From NCBI RefSeq assembly GCF_000524195.1, contig NW_020170383.1:1665758-1729757 (forward strand): a DNA stretch of 64,000 nt, written 5' to 3'. This stretch comes from Echinococcus granulosus (lineage: Eukaryota > Platyhelminthes > Cestoda > Cyclophyllidea > Taeniidae). A program made the position numbers and the translations under genes. Of the stretch, positions 38,701 through 51,750 are shown piece by piece; position 1 is the stretch's first letter; the number at the start of each line of letters is the position of its first letter. The notes below the pieces were generated by a model that searched no databases, was not told where the DNA came from, and was given only the letters and a program-made list of their open reading frames with translations.

Positions 38701-41700
38701 TGTGATCAATCACAACTTTTAAATTCGCCATAGCCAACTACGTACACTGCTTTGTTGTATGCACTACAAGTGCAAAGCGATGATGAACTTCTCCAAGACT
38801 TGCAACGATTTTTTAGGCAAATAGCTAAGAAGTTACTCGTATAATTTGTCTTCACTACCTCTTCGTGCTTTAGACGTTGAAGAGTTGATTCACTCCTAAA
38901 TGAATCGTGCGAAATTGGCTGCTTCAATGACTGTTAAGGTCCGACTGGGTTTTTAACATATAGGAAATGCATCCTTCCCATTTGTAGTTGCATTGGCTTC
39001 AAAACAGGTCATCTACGGAGTTACTTATCATTAGCAGCTTGTGTTCATCTAAGTTAAATTGACATCTTTTCTTCCCCCTTGTCACCTTTGCCTATCGAAC
39101 GTCAGCCCTCGTAAGGGATTATCGCTCGCGTATTTCTACAACCATATTTTTAGTAAGGTAAGATCTAATATTGTATGGTTGGTTATTCAGTTAATTAGCA
39201 ACCCCTAATTCTGGATCCCGGAAGCTCAAAAAATCAAGCAGATCCCCGTCACTTTGAGTGCATCTTACCCTAACAGTGGCTAAGCTTTCACTTTACTAAT
39301 AGCTCAATCTGTTCCCTTGTTCGAACGGCGAATCATTCGAAAACGTTTTGACCTACTAAGAAATAGCTATCAGTTTAGCAAAATCCCTGCGACTAATTGC
39401 CTTCCCCATTACTATATTTTTTTCAGATTCGTGCTAGGTCGCTCATGTTGATTTTTGTTTGTTTTGTTTTTGTTTTGATGAGTGTAGCACTGCGACTGAA
39501 TGGGACAGCCGACTAAATTATTTCACATGGGCTGAAGGCATAACCCTCTCTCATCTCAAATTTGGGCAAAGCACTTTAAAAACGTCGTCAAATATGTTGC
39601 TTACTTGGTTTACCTGGAGAAGAATGGTTTCTCTCCCAATTTTTTGCCTGAATATATTTATTTTTAAGTACGTAATATCGCTGTGGGAGATATCGGAGGG
39701 AACCTAGCGGCAGTTTCAGAATATTGCTGCAAATAAGAAATAGATAAATCATATTCCAGAACATTTGTAAAGCCCTATCTTCGGCCAAATACCAACATTA
39801 ACACAGGAGTTATATCCTATGATACCGGGAAGGTCTGATTAATAATGCAAAAGCAAAGGTTGCTCTTGCTCTGCGTTAAGGTGAAGATGTCACTTTATTG
39901 TTGATCCACTGGATCGCCGAAGCGTACCAGTTTTGAAGGCCTTTAAACTACGCGATAAAGACCAGCCTAAACGAAGGAATCAGTAATAATGTAGTGCTAA
40001 TGGGCTTTGCACACAGACTTTTCACCCGAATGGCGAACCTGCGCGTGGCTTGATGACTTTTTTCCGTGTCGCAAATTCTCACTATCTGTTTGACTGCATT
40101 AATGTCTACAATTTGACATTTCGCTCGACACAGAGAGAGTTACTGTTAGAGGCCTGATTTGTCAGCTCAAAAAGTTAAGCACTTTGTCTAGTTTCTAATA
40201 ATCTTTAGTTCTGCAACTGAATCATTTACTTAGGCATCTAAAACGTTGCTTTGACCTATAAGAACAGCAAAAATATGAAGGTTGTGACGGAGTGAAGGAA
40301 ATTATAGATTACTGAGCATTTTAACTTTGTAAGGGAATCGGTAATTTAGAATATCACCTTGTTAACAACACATTCCTCGCGTAAATGCATCTAACCTTCA
40401 TACATGGTTTATAAAAACTTTCCCTTACCAGTAAAACTCTAAAAGCATTAATTTAGCCCAATGCGAGTCTCTGTCTCCACGCCCTACAAGAATGAAAGAG
40501 CCTGTTCTAGGTCCAAGTTTAACTTATAGGCTAGGCATCAAAACAACTGTGCTGTGATTTCTCGGTCACGTGGATGTCTTGTTTTGCCACAAGACCGTAT
40601 TGATTTGCGTCCGCCACTTGGAATCAACATTCCATATGTGGGCTAATCGGAGGCCTCCATTAATGAAAACCCCAACCGCATTGGACAGAATCGCAGGCGC
40701 TAGCATTTGCTAATAGGTCTGGGAGGCCCAGGCGCCCTGTTTAGGGAGAAAATATGCAGCTGTCCTACATTAGCCTACCAAAATTGGCACTGCATCAACG
40801 CACTGTACAAAGGTCACCCTTAAGGTGCGTAGTCTTCGAAAGTAAGCTAAGTGCAAATAGTTCGTGACGAAACTTAACAAGGCAATTATTCTACAAAATA
40901 TACGATAAAATAGGCAAAATTAACAATGTATGGTAAGTACTAATGTTCTTATTACTGATATCACAACAAAAGGAAACCAAGGAAAGTCTGAAACATCAAT
41001 TTGCCGATAAAATATTTTTAAAGAATCTGCTCTTTTGCAAAAGGCCGTGCTTGTTTAATACGAATTTTCCTGGAAAGTATTATTTTGGTTGTATTGCCCA
41101 CAGGCCACGACACTTCTACCAGTGGTTGATGAGGAACGAAAATATCGTCATTGTGGTATGAATGAAATGATAGAGTTTGCATACGTATTCTGATTGAAAA
41201 GTATTTACTACCAACTGCAAAGCCTTTCATTCCAACTGGACGGCCGTAAATCATGTTTACGCTCGCTCCGCATTGGTACTATTCACGGTCATTAAGGTCA
41301 CAACCGTGAAACAGGTATTGGTACTGCTTTAGGGCGCCAAATAGTGCTGCGCCAAGGTGGAAAAATTGTGCATTTCAAAAACGACAAATATGGCTGTTGA
41401 AAAGAAAAAAATTACTGAGAAAATAAGTTGATTGTGAATGGAGAGTCGTCAGTTAGTGGGTTTTACCTAGAATTTCCCGAATGACTTTTGCTGAGTGTGA
41501 AAAAGTCGAATTTATGCAACTCCTATAGGTCCTAGGAATCGTTCATACCAAGTTAGACGTGGAAAAGAACTTGCATTCACTTGAAGAACAAAATTGCTGC
41601 AAAAATATTGCAAACATGGACTCGCATTTGTATTTTATGCATCCTGTATTATCCAGAGCCATGGAGGCTAGGTTATTGCAAATATTTGTAGAGATTTTTC

Positions 41701-44099
41701 CCAAAAAATACTAATAATGCGATTTTGGTTTCGAAAACAAAGACTTAATTGAGTCTAACGCTATTGTTTGTAAGGGTTTCCACCTATGTGGATTGACGCG
41801 AAGTCTTCATTAAATAAATTCCATTAGTGGTAGATTGAAGCAATTGAAATGAATAGCACTGTTGCCCACGGCTACAATTACTGCACAGATGGTCACTGGC
41901 CCAACCAGACCAAGATTTACCTAGGTTAAGATCCAGAAAAAAATGAATAAGCATTATTTCATCCTTGTTTTAACATTCGCGGCCCAAAAATAGTTTACTT
42001 TGATTCCAAGGGGCTTTCAGAATACAACACCAGTTTAATAACGATAGATTGAAGAAATCCAGCAAAATACCAGAAGCCTTACATGTTAAAGATCATACTG
42101 ATCGTTTTCTGGTGCACATACTACAAATTGAAACTGACTTGCAAGGATTCAGAAGGTAACCCTCCCACTTCGATAATACTACTTTATCTTGGTAATTAAG
42201 GGAGAATGCATTCATTCGTCATAAACGATGCAGCCAAAACAAACATTTGTCTAATTTGCTAACATGAAAGCTATCTTTATAAATTGCAGTCATTTCCTCC
42301 TATTAACCATCAAAAATTTATTTTGTATGCTTCTAGAAGGCGTAATTTGGACGCTAAAGCGTCCCCCGCTTCCCGCGCTTCCCATTGAGAGGCAGCAACT
42401 TGTGGTGAAAAGCACAGCATACGAAGCAGTGACGGCCATCCACTGCACTATGGTGGGCGTTCAGGCTACTTTGCATACAGTCTAAGTAATAAGAGGCGGA
42501 GAAACTTATAGATAACTAAACAAATGTAAAAAAGCAATTAAATAAGTGTGACAAACGGATTCACGGGGATAGAAGATACATGAGTTAGCGAATATCTGTA
42601 AAGCTCTTAACTATTTGAGTCAAACAGATTAAGTTCAAACACTTATGATTAAATGCACTATTTCATTGTTTTAATTCATAAAACTGAACATATTTCCTCA
42701 TCTCTTATTTCATAAGTAGAAGTAGTCAAATTGGTAGGATAGAGTATTTGCATTCATCATTATACCAGATTTACAGGTAGTGTTATATTCTAATTCTTAA
42801 AGATTAAATTCGCGAAAAAAAGGTCTATCACCTTCGATCCATCCCATTCTGTCACTTCGATCCCATGGTCCTGTGGAAGAACCCGATTGGTCATGCCTGT
42901 TTAATTCGGGGTCAAGGGCATTTCGAGCCAATAGACTGTTAAGAGCATAACGCTAGGAGAGATTGAAATTTCCCTTATGCTAATAATTCGTGACCCATCA
43001 AAGTTAGAAGTGGATAATCTTGCGAATATCTGAGTAAGTTGTCTTTTAAGTTCCAGATATACATGTTGACATTTACACGTTCCATTTCTTATTACTAACA
43101 ATGTAGTTGTTCCATGGCCGTATTTTTCACTGAAAAAAAGCATATTTGTGCAAATAATATACCGGTGTTGCAGGTCCGTTAAACAAAGACGGAGGCTTAG
43201 CAATCTTACTTTAAGCCCGATTGTTACGTACATTTATGTATTACTAGCGCTCTTCTGAAATTGGCTAACATCGTTTGGATGCGGGATTTGGAGCTTCATC
43301 CTTTAACATTGCTCTGAGGCGGCTCCGTTTGGAGGGAAAGTGTGTAATTCTCTACTTTCATCAAAAATTCGAGGGATACTTATTCCCTCCATGAATTGGC
43401 TTTCAAAATTTTTGGGTCGAAATATTTTGAGACCATAAAATATGCTAGATCAAACTTAAACTACAACGAAAGATATAAATAAAGTAAATTTTTATAATGA
43501 AGGGACAAAACGGTACAAAAAACTGGAATCAAGTGTGATTAACTTGACTTGTAAAACCATAATGCTAAGCCCCACGCTGCTGCCCTCGCCGACTCTAATC
43601 CTGTTATATACACATCCATTCATCCGTACAACCATCTATCTGATATCCATCCTTGGCTATACGTATACATTCCAATACTTTTACCCAATTCTACAAATCA
43701 TTTTTGGTGTATTTTATATAAAAGTGAGCAATTTTTGTTAAAATTAACCTGTATTGCGTCGATAACGTCTACCAGCTTACAAAAATTCAAAATTATTCAC
43801 AGAAGTAAGTATCTGAAGGTCGACGCATGTCTTGGTATATGAAGTGAAGTTACCTTGCGAAATTAGCAATCCCACTATGAAAAATGGGTTTGAAATGGGC
43901 AGTCTCGTAATAGTTCCCATTTAAGATGTGAGAACTAATGCGACCTATCTTTTAAGTAAATTTATATGTCACTTCCAAGATCCGATATTGAAGTATCCCA
44001 TATAGATTCAGGAAGATATTTAAAGATAAAATAGTGGCACTGATTTAAGCTGGGTCAATGCACAAAATTTCTACGTCTTGCGTTTGGATTCCAGCTTTT
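32778..44099. other. Long intergenic stretch between the two calponin genes
   Basis: Apart from the GC-rich promoter-like segment at about 32.93-33.12 kb and the N gap, I see no exon I can support in this ~11 kb. Open frames near 36.5 kb (-), 37.5 kb (-) and 42.3 kb (+) show no recognisable domain; the last has a locally GC-richer segment (about 42350-42480). It is probably intergenic DNA with old, unrecognisable repeats. Confidence 0.45.
33677..33776. other. Assembly gap (100 N)
   Basis: Exactly 100 ambiguous bases, the usual placeholder for a gap of unknown size. It lies about 0.9 kb upstream of the calponin 1 start, so the true distance between the two calponin genes is not known. Confidence 0.97.
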
Positions 44100-47054
44100 A
44101 TGGACTACTCCGTAAGTTGACTTAGCAGCTCAAAGTGTATGTATCTTATCTAGATGAATATCAAGTACGACAGTGAGGTGGAAAAGGAGGTTCTTGATTG
44201 GATTGGACAGCTTACGGGTGCCAACATTGAAAGTGGCAGGGAAAAGGTGGCTGCGGCTCTGAGAGATGGTAAAATCCTCATCAAGTTAGTACTTTCCATT
44301 TTCCTTACTCACAGTGCAAGTTTCTACAAAAAAATAATAATTTACTCGTGTTTTGCGCAGGCTTGACCAATTATCTATGAAAATTATCAAAGTGGCTCTG
44401 AGAGAGTCGCCATATTTCTACAGCATTTAATTATGTACTGACAACCATCGAATAATAGCAGCGCGGCGACTTCCCTCCTTCTAATTTTTTACCTCATGTC
44501 CGATCAAATACTATGTTACAGTATTCAGCAAATCCATTGACGCTGGAATATTATTTAGCCATCTTCCTGGTATTATCCCGCATAGTAGAACAGCCTTTCT
44601 GCAATTGACAAAATAATGAGTTTGAGAGGTGGGTTTACAAGATACCTACCAATTTATGTATCAGAACATATTCATTTCAAACGAATGTATTATTACCAAT
44701 TAAGATAATTTGATCGCTATTGAGCACTTTTAGGATCTCAAGACTGAAAATGGCGACAGCTTAAAAATGAAAGCTATTAGCTCTACGGCTCTTATTCACC
44801 GAAATGAATGCGAACGTTCTTTTGTGCAACTAGTAGAGCGACCGTGTCCATGACTGTGATGCCTAAGGGAGGAAATAAATATTTTTACTTGCGGCGGATA
44901 GAGGACATATTTTTCGTACCTACGGTGTACTTTGGATGCACACTATCCCAATAACTTGATGTAACTTCCAGATGGTGCATAAGTCAAATGGAAGCGAATT
45001 GAACAGCGATGTCACCTTAGCTACCTAGAACAAAACATACTTCTAATCTAATCACTGCCACATCAGACTTACAAAAAGTCGTGATATAAATCGGATTGTA
45101 GGGGAATTCGCTTTATAAACTACTTCACACGTTTTACCTGTTTGGATGTTGGATTTTGGTCAAGATCGACAATTGAATGCAGAAAAATTGTGCCTTGGGA
45201 AACCTAGGTGATTGGATAAATGCATAACTCCCTTTCCTACTTAAAGGCTTCCTGTTCTTTAGATTAGTGAATGCAATTTATGAAGAAACGCCTGAATTAC
45301 CAAGCAGTGCTGCTAACCTTCGTCGACCCTTCAAAGCTAATACTTCGAAGATCTCCTTCAAGATGGTGATTTCCCACAAAAAATATTTATTAGTATATTA
45401 ATGGTCGACTTTTATCAAGCTTCCTTGATCCTTCAATTATAGTAACCTTAAACGTCTAATATTAAAGCCTTAGTAAAATATTGGCTTAAGAAATCTGTGA
45501 GAGCCTATTCTGAATGCATGGACTTCCCGAATAAATCTACCACTTGATAGGAGAACACTGCATCTTGAGTTAGTTATAACAGATAGGGTTGGTTCAAATA
45601 AGGCAGCAGTTAAAGCACCTTAAGTTTAGGATGCTGCAAAACTCACGTTTTGGCAAGTTTTAATGATTTCTCGCGTAAGTCATGCTGCAGTTAATGGAAT
45701 GGCTTCCTTAACCACGTCTCATAAAATCCCAGCACGCATATTATAGGCCAAGTTAGTAAAGTGAAAGGTAATTGAATATCTCCCTTAAAGATGGAGAACA
45801 TAGAAACATTCATCAACGCATGCGCTGCCTATGGAGTACCGAAAACGGGGCTGTTTCAAACCGTCGACCTGTTTGAAATGCGCAACATGGGCCAAGTCAT
45901 AAATTGCATCTACCAACTTGGAACTGAGGCAAGTTCTTAATGTTATCACTTGATATCTGCATGTCATTTGGGTTTAGCCATGGACGTGAATAGATTTTTC
46001 AAGCGCGCATAAAATGCAATGTAGCTTCCTTTAGTTGAAACACATTCCAGTTACTTTGTTACGCTTAAACTTTTACTATAAAGCCAATCAACTGTTTGAC
46101 TTCAGTCGAATCAAAGTGCTAGGTCTACCAAGTCTCAGCTACTATGTAAACATTCCTATATCTTCCCACTAAAGCACTTAGAATTAACTTGTGATCTTTT
46201 GGCTTTTCCTGTATTTGAAAGAACTGGTGGTATTTTAAGTGCTTGCATCGTGTAAAACAAACCTACTTGCAAAGTGATGAAAACCTTATTCGAAATAGAC
46301 TGTACCAAAATTATCACAACCCACGGGGAAATCTTACATAGCCATTCAATAATTTCTCAAAGTCTTCAAGTCCTAACCTCTCAAATCGCGATTTCAGTGT
46401 CAGCGTCATAAATTTAACGGACCAAAGTGTGGACCGAGGCCTACCAATGAGAATAAGAGGATATTTTCGCCTGAACAACTGGCTATGTCAAACACGGTAA
46501 TTGGTCTCCAGGCCGGTTCTAACAAGGGCGCCAGCCAGAAGGGTATGAGTATAGGCGCTGTCCGCCATATTGCCGATATAAAGGCGGGCGATATGACGAG
46601 AGAGGCCCAGGGTATCATTGGCCTACAGGCAGGATCAAACAAGGGTGCCAGCCAATCCGGGATGAGCATCGGTGCTATGCGTCATATTGCCGACCTGAAA
46701 ATTGATCAGATGTCAGCAGACGGTAAAACGGTTATTGGTCTTCAAGCGGGCTCTAACAAGGGTGCTAGCCAATCAGGTATGAACATGGGAGGTATTCGCC
46801 ATGTCGCTGATATCAAGGCTGATAGCATCTCAGAAAGCGGGAAGAAAGTAATTGGTCTGCAGGCTGGCACAAACAAGGTGTCCAATCAGTCGGGAATGAG
46901 CATGGGTAAGATCCGCCACATCGCTGATCTCAAAGTCGGAGCCATGTCAGACGAGGGGAAAAGCGTGATTGGTCTGCAGGCTGGCTCCAACGAAGGTGCA
47001 ACCCAGGCCGGGATAGCATTCGGCGGTCGGCGGGATATCACGAAACCTATATAA
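44100..47054 (+). CDS. Calponin-like actin-binding protein, CH domain plus five calponin repeats
   Basis: Five exons: 44100-44111, 44154-44284, 45263-45365, 45791-45928, 46398-47054, giving 346 residues. Exons 2, 3 and 4 are 131, 103 and 138 bp, identical in length and phase to those of calponin 1 on the opposite strand. CH-domain landmarks: [60 protein letters not shown]. The last exon has FNGPKCGPRP and five repeats of [16 protein letters not shown] type; the fourth (TNKVSNQSG) and fifth (RDITKPI end) are degenerate. The start used is ATG 44100 (MDYS) before a 42-bp intron; the ATG at 44154, the first codon of exon 2, is an alternative, so the N terminus is the least certain part. Exon 4 ends at a GC donor. 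It probably binds actin in muscle, like its paralogue. Confidence 0.9.
45929..45934 (+). other. GC-AG splice donor (GCAAGT) in calponin 2
   Basis: The exon ending at 45928 (LGTE) is followed by GCAAGT instead of GT. The paralogous exon in calponin 1 ends at the same codon position with a normal GTGAGC. The surrounding bases (GAG/GCAAGT) fit the strong consensus typical of functional GC-AG introns. Confidence 0.75.
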
Positions 47055-48300
47055 AGCGTCTCAATTTTTGAACTACATACAAGCACAAAAGTCAAACTTC
47101 TAACTTTATTTTGCCACTGCTGACAACCGACTATGCTTTGATAGATTTGGATTTAAGGAGAATTTGTTCTTGTATTCGAATTTGACTGGATCTTTAGGTT
47201 ATGCAAATCATATGACTACTAATTTGACTAAACTTCAATTTATTCCTCAGTTATTGCAATGTGTCCTGGGAGTAGAAGACTTATTTCTAAGACGCCATAC
47301 AATCTGTCCTTACAAGATTACGTTTGCCTAGCTCGAGATCCATCAAGTTACAAACGACATTTATGGCTGTTACGCAAAATTAGCTATCATTTGGAGGAAG
47401 ATTAAACAAACCAAGCATTTGGAATATTTTATTTTAATAAGGCCGCCTAAAATAATGCCTTAATATTTCATAATGGAAATTTGGGCATCATAATGAAAAT
47501 CTGCATAGCTGGTGATGTATGTCAAAAGATTTTTGAGAAGTAGCATAGGAAAAGAGATTAAAAGTCAACATTAGAGCCGCTAACTGCAAAGGATGTGGAA
47601 AAAGGGAATAATTTTAGTAGTGGATAAATAACGGAGGATGCGGCAGCATGCCATTACACCCTGTGCAATGAACACAACCAAGGGCAAACTTGCGCACAAC
47701 CTGAAGAAGCTGAGGGAACCACCTTCAAGACCAAAACTAGTTCCCTCTTCAAGTCTCACTTCCTCGTATTATCATGCACTTTTTACCTCGACAGCACAAC
47801 TCTGCACATCCTCATACTTTGAGTCTGCATAGTTCAGGACACTGGATTTGAGGTTTTTTGTGTTTCAGTGCTATGTTAATATGGGAGATAGGTCATTTTG
47901 TAAAATCTGGCTTTTATAACCGGCTGTGATAAGAACGTTAATCTCTCTCCGGATCAGTCATTTATTCAGGTACTTTAATGCATCCGTTAGAATTTTATCT
48001 AACGATGTTATTGTAATTACACTACTTAGGCAGATTTGAGTGTGCAATTTAACAGGATTTTATGAGATTACTTAATAAACTAAGATCCATTAGTCAAATT
48101 GCGAAATCAGCATACCCACACCCAAGCACACACGGTCGCGTTTAACACAAGTATAAATTAGGAAGAACCGCCGACGTTACAGCCATTATTTCACGAGCTC
48201 CATTGGTAGGTTACCCACGAGGCCGAACAATTGAAAGTGCCATTATTGATTTGCTTACATTGACAACAGTTAGCCAAGTGATGTTCAAATTTCAAAAGAA
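47055..48300. other. Intergenic spacer between calponin 2 and the cyclase
   Basis: AT-rich. No open frame with family resemblance was seen. It must contain the calponin 2 3' UTR and the promoter and 5' UTR of the adenylate cyclase. Confidence 0.5.
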
Positions 48301-51300
48301 ATGCCTCTCTCTGGCACAGGAGGCGAATCGCCACATAGAGTTAACATTGACGAAGAAGCTGATTATGACTTTGAAGACATTTTTGAAAAAGCTGGCCAGG
48401 ACATTCGACAGGACCATCAAATGACCAACATATTCGACCGATCGGACACAAAAACAACTTTTTTTGAGAGACTCATGGGTGCGCTAGAGGATATTCATTA
48501 TCTGATGTCCTTCTCTTCCCCGATTATTTCCCATTATTTCCAAAACGTCACAGAATGCATGATTAAAAGAAAAGTGCGTCAATTCATGAAACTACTCGTT
48601 GCCTATTGGTGTGTCATGCTCATCAAATCACTTCGACAACCAGATGCCTCAGTGACCAATCTCAAATTCGCCGCCCTCATGATGGGATCCTTTATATTCC
48701 TCTACATATACACGTTTCGACGGTTAAGTCGCAGTGAGTATAAGTTCATTTCCTTACTCCTAACGATTGGCAGTCTAAACTACACACTCTATGAGTCCTG
48801 CAGGCAGGAAGCCGCAATGGATGGCTCATACGCCTATCCCTTTTCTCTCATTGTTACGATAATCGTCTTCCTTCCTCTGGACATGAATATAATTGTACCT
48901 GTCCTGTTGGTATTTTGCGTCATCTTCTGCATCATATCCTCGCGCCAGGTCACCTATTCCCACATAAAACGAGATCTCTACAAGAACAGCATCCACCCAC
49001 TCTACTCGCAAGTACACGCCTACAAGTTTTACATACTCGAAGGTGGTACGGAGGCCTGGTCTATCTTTGCAGAGGACTACTGCATGGTTCAGGCTACCAG
49101 TTGGCTCACCGTTATTTTCATTGGCTGTTACTTGAGATTTTGGAACGATTTGCGTCGGCGATCCGCATTCTCCATCATCGGCAAGTCAGTGCGAGCCCGC
49201 AATCAAATCGAGACATCTCTGACTGATCAAAGAGATTGGATCACGGCCATCATGCCCGTGCAGGTACGAGATCATTATATAGCGATGCTGAGGGACAAAA
49301 GCCAGGGGGATGATATTTGGGTTTTCTCGAAATCCTTCAACGAAGTCAGTATCCTCTTTGCTGACATTGTTGGCTTCACGAAAATGAGTTCATCGAAAAC
49401 GGCCACCAAAATCGTCATGCTGCTGAACGATCTGTACAATCGATTTGATGATTTGTCCACTCAATTAAATTGTGAAAAGATTGGCACACTCGGTGACTGC
49501 TACTACGCTGTCGCTGGGTGCCCAGTGGAACGCGAAGACCACGCTATGTGCTGTGTCGAGTTCGGCCTCGGCATGTGCCGCATCATCAAGGTATTCAATA
49601 GGGACAATAACGAGGAGGTCAACATGCGTGTTGGGGTGCATACGGGCCGCGTAAATGCAGCCATAATTGGTTGTAGCCGCTTCCGATACGACGTCTACTC
49701 GACAGATGTAATCGTAGCCAACGAAATGGAGACCTACGGCCTGCCTGGTCGCGTACACATCTCGCATACAACATTCAAACTGGTGAAAGGTCTCTACCGC
49801 TTCGCCAAAGGCCCACCTCTGCCCATGCTCAAGGAACAACAGGTCGGCATGGGCGGCCTGGATCAAGTGGAAGTCGAACTTAAGACCTACTTTGTTGATC
49901 CACTCTCGTCCCTCATGAGAAAGCAGAGTGAAAATTATGGGCAGACAGGAATGCCAAGCCGTATTCTGACACTTCAGAGTGAAACAAAAAATGGAAAAAT
50001 GAGCGACTCCGAGGACGAGTCTACAGGGAGTGAAGATGCCAGTGGAACCAGTGACAAGTCAGCCCAAAATTCCCAAGGTAAGGGCACAATTTTTTCCTCG
50101 GACGACCAAAATTCGACATTAAGTGAGGCAGAAAACGTTCGACGACGTAACTTACGCGATATTCGGCTTGTTCAGACACTTCAGGATGATCCCAAACACC
50201 AGGTGAAGCTGTTTCGATTTGTGCCTCTGACACCAATTTTTCATCGCTTTCAAGATACAACCATCGAAACCGCCTTCAAAAACTATATGCAGGGATACCT
50301 ACCAGTTGTCACCATTGAATCACCACGCTTAGCACCTGTTCTCGATGTCCTAATGATATCTCTCACTACCATGGCTATCCTGGTTCCGTACATAATTCAT
50401 TTAAATGTGGACTCTAATGGATACCTTGCTCGTGAGACCCCGGTTCCTATGGCTGTGCTGGCTTCGTCATTCATCTTGGCCTCCATTTTTGCATACGGAT
50501 CAACAAAACACGCTTCCACCGTTGTTGTGGAGCGTAACACTGGATTCAGAATCTTTGCAAGTTACACCTTTCGAGAAATCGTCCTTGCGATTTTGACCCT
50601 ACTGCCCTCTGTCGTGTTTTTTGTCCAACTCTTCTCCGCAGACATCGAAAATGACGCCAATACTCAGGATCGTGTGATATACCTGGAATTCGGGATGCTG
50701 ACCATTTTAGTGCACTGCATGGCCACATCCAGTTTTTCATGGGTCCGCGGATTCTGCATCCTCATAAGTGCTATTGGTTTTTGTTTCGCGCTTGGGAAGG
50801 TTAGAAAAGATTTTGATTACGCCTATTGCGAGCCCACACTCTGGTACATGCACATGGATAAACCTGTAGAGGGCATCAACGAACGCATAGCCTCCATTTT
50901 TACATTGGCAGCAGTGGTTTACTTCATTACCACAGAGAACGAAAGGAGCATTCGGTTGTGGTACTATGTACTTCGTGAGGCCGAATTTGCTTGCCGGACA
51001 GCAGTGAAGGAGAGCGAATCGGCTCAACAATTATTGGACAATGTTATTCCGCCGTACATCTTCACCCAGCTGGCGATGCTAGGTCATCGACGTCTGAAGG
51101 CAGGAACATTCTGCTTTGCAAATGCGATCTCTGACGTCGCGGTTTCTTTCGCCACCCTGACCAACTTCTTCAAGAGCTACTACCGGGAGGACTATCGCGG
51201 TGGTGAAGGTGCACTCAAACTCCTAAATACTATCATCTGTGCCTTCGACAACCTGATGAAACAGCCGCAGTATGCGAGTGTCGAGAAGATCAAGACAGTC

Positions 51301-51750
51301 AATGACTGCTACATGATTGCAGCAGGGTTGAATCAGCTGCAGCGTGAGTCACAAGTGCCGAAGGACAGGCATATCTACGAGTTGATGGAATTTGACTTCG
51401 CTCTGTATGACACTCTGAATGAAATCAACGACAAATACATTATAGGCACGGACAAGTTTCAGATGAAAATAGGTTATTACATTGGTGATGTTACTGCTGG
51501 AATTATAGGCTCTCGCAAGCCCATCTACGACATATGGGGGAACACTGTTAATGTGGCTAGTCGAATGTACTCCACAGGATCTGCGGGTCAGATACAAACG
51601 CCGAAAGAAGTCACTGAACGACTGGGTGACCGATACAACTATGAGTACAGAGGACGAGTGTTTGTGAAAGGTAAAGGGGACATGCTTACCTATTTTGTCC
51701 ATAAAAAGGGATTTGACTCGACTGAATACAGCAGCAGTGACTACATGTAG
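48301..51750 (+). CDS. ADCY9: Transmembrane adenylate cyclase, ADCY9-like, single exon
   Basis: One uninterrupted frame of 1149 residues from ATG 48301 to TAG. It has the full class III membrane cyclase plan: cytosolic N terminus, six membrane spans (about residues 95-285), catalytic domain C1 (about 345-540), an acidic Ser-rich linker, six more spans (about 685-935) and C2 (about 955-1140). C1 has ILFADIVGFTKM (metal-binding Asp355), TLGDCYYAVAGCP (Asp399) and NMRVGVHTG (Arg443). C2 has EKIKTV (purine-contact Lys) and YDIWGNTVNVASRM (Asp, Asn and Arg of the active site), so both halves look catalytically competent. C1 and C2 wording is closest to mammalian type 9. It converts ATP to cAMP at the plasma membrane downstream of receptors and G proteins. 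The lack of introns is striking beside exon-rich neighbours. The VDAC gene follows 447 bp downstream on the same strand. Confidence 0.95.
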   Translation: MPLSGTGGESPHRVNIDEEADYDFEDIFEKAGQDIRQDHQMTNIFDRSDTKTTFFERLMGALEDIHYLMSFSSPIISHYFQNVTECMIKRKVRQFMKLLVAYWCVMLIKSLRQPDASVTNLKFAALMMGSFIFLYIYTFRRLSRSEYKFISLLLTIGSLNYTLYESCRQEAAMDGSYAYPFSLIVTIIVFLPLDMNIIVPVLLVFCVIFCIISSRQVTYSHIKRDLYKNSIHPLYSQVHAYKFYILEGGTEAWSIFAEDYCMVQATSWLTVIFIGCYLRFWNDLRRRSAFSIIGKSVRARNQIETSLTDQRDWITAIMPVQVRDHYIAMLRDKSQGDDIWVFSKSFNEVSILFADIVGFTKMSSSKTATKIVMLLNDLYNRFDDLSTQLNCEKIGTLGDCYYAVAGCPVEREDHAMCCVEFGLGMCRIIKVFNRDNNEEVNMRVGVHTGRVNAAIIGCSRFRYDVYSTDVIVANEMETYGLPGRVHISHTTFKLVKGLYRFAKGPPLPMLKEQQVGMGGLDQVEVELKTYFVDPLSSLMRKQSENYGQTGMPSRILTLQSETKNGKMSDSEDESTGSEDASGTSDKSAQNSQGKGTIFSSDDQNSTLSEAENVRRRNLRDIRLVQTLQDDPKHQVKLFRFVPLTPIFHRFQDTTIETAFKNYMQGYLPVVTIESPRLAPVLDVLMISLTTMAILVPYIIHLNVDSNGYLARETPVPMAVLASSFILASIFAYGSTKHASTVVVERNTGFRIFASYTFREIVLAILTLLPSVVFFVQLFSADIENDANTQDRVIYLEFGMLTILVHCMATSSFSWVRGFCILISAIGFCFALGKVRKDFDYAYCEPTLWYMHMDKPVEGINERIASIFTLAAVVYFITTENERSIRLWYYVLREAEFACRTAVKESESAQQLLDNVIPPYIFTQLAMLGHRRLKAGTFCFANAISDVAVSFATLTNFFKSYYREDYRGGEGALKLLNTIICAFDNLMKQPQYASVEKIKTVNDCYMIAAGLNQLQRESQVPKDRHIYELMEFDFALYDTLNEINDKYIIGTDKFQMKIGYYIGDVTAGIIGSRKPIYDIWGNTVNVASRMYSTGSAGQIQTPKEVTERLGDRYNYEYRGRVFVKGKGDMLTYFVHKKGFDSTEYSSSDYM

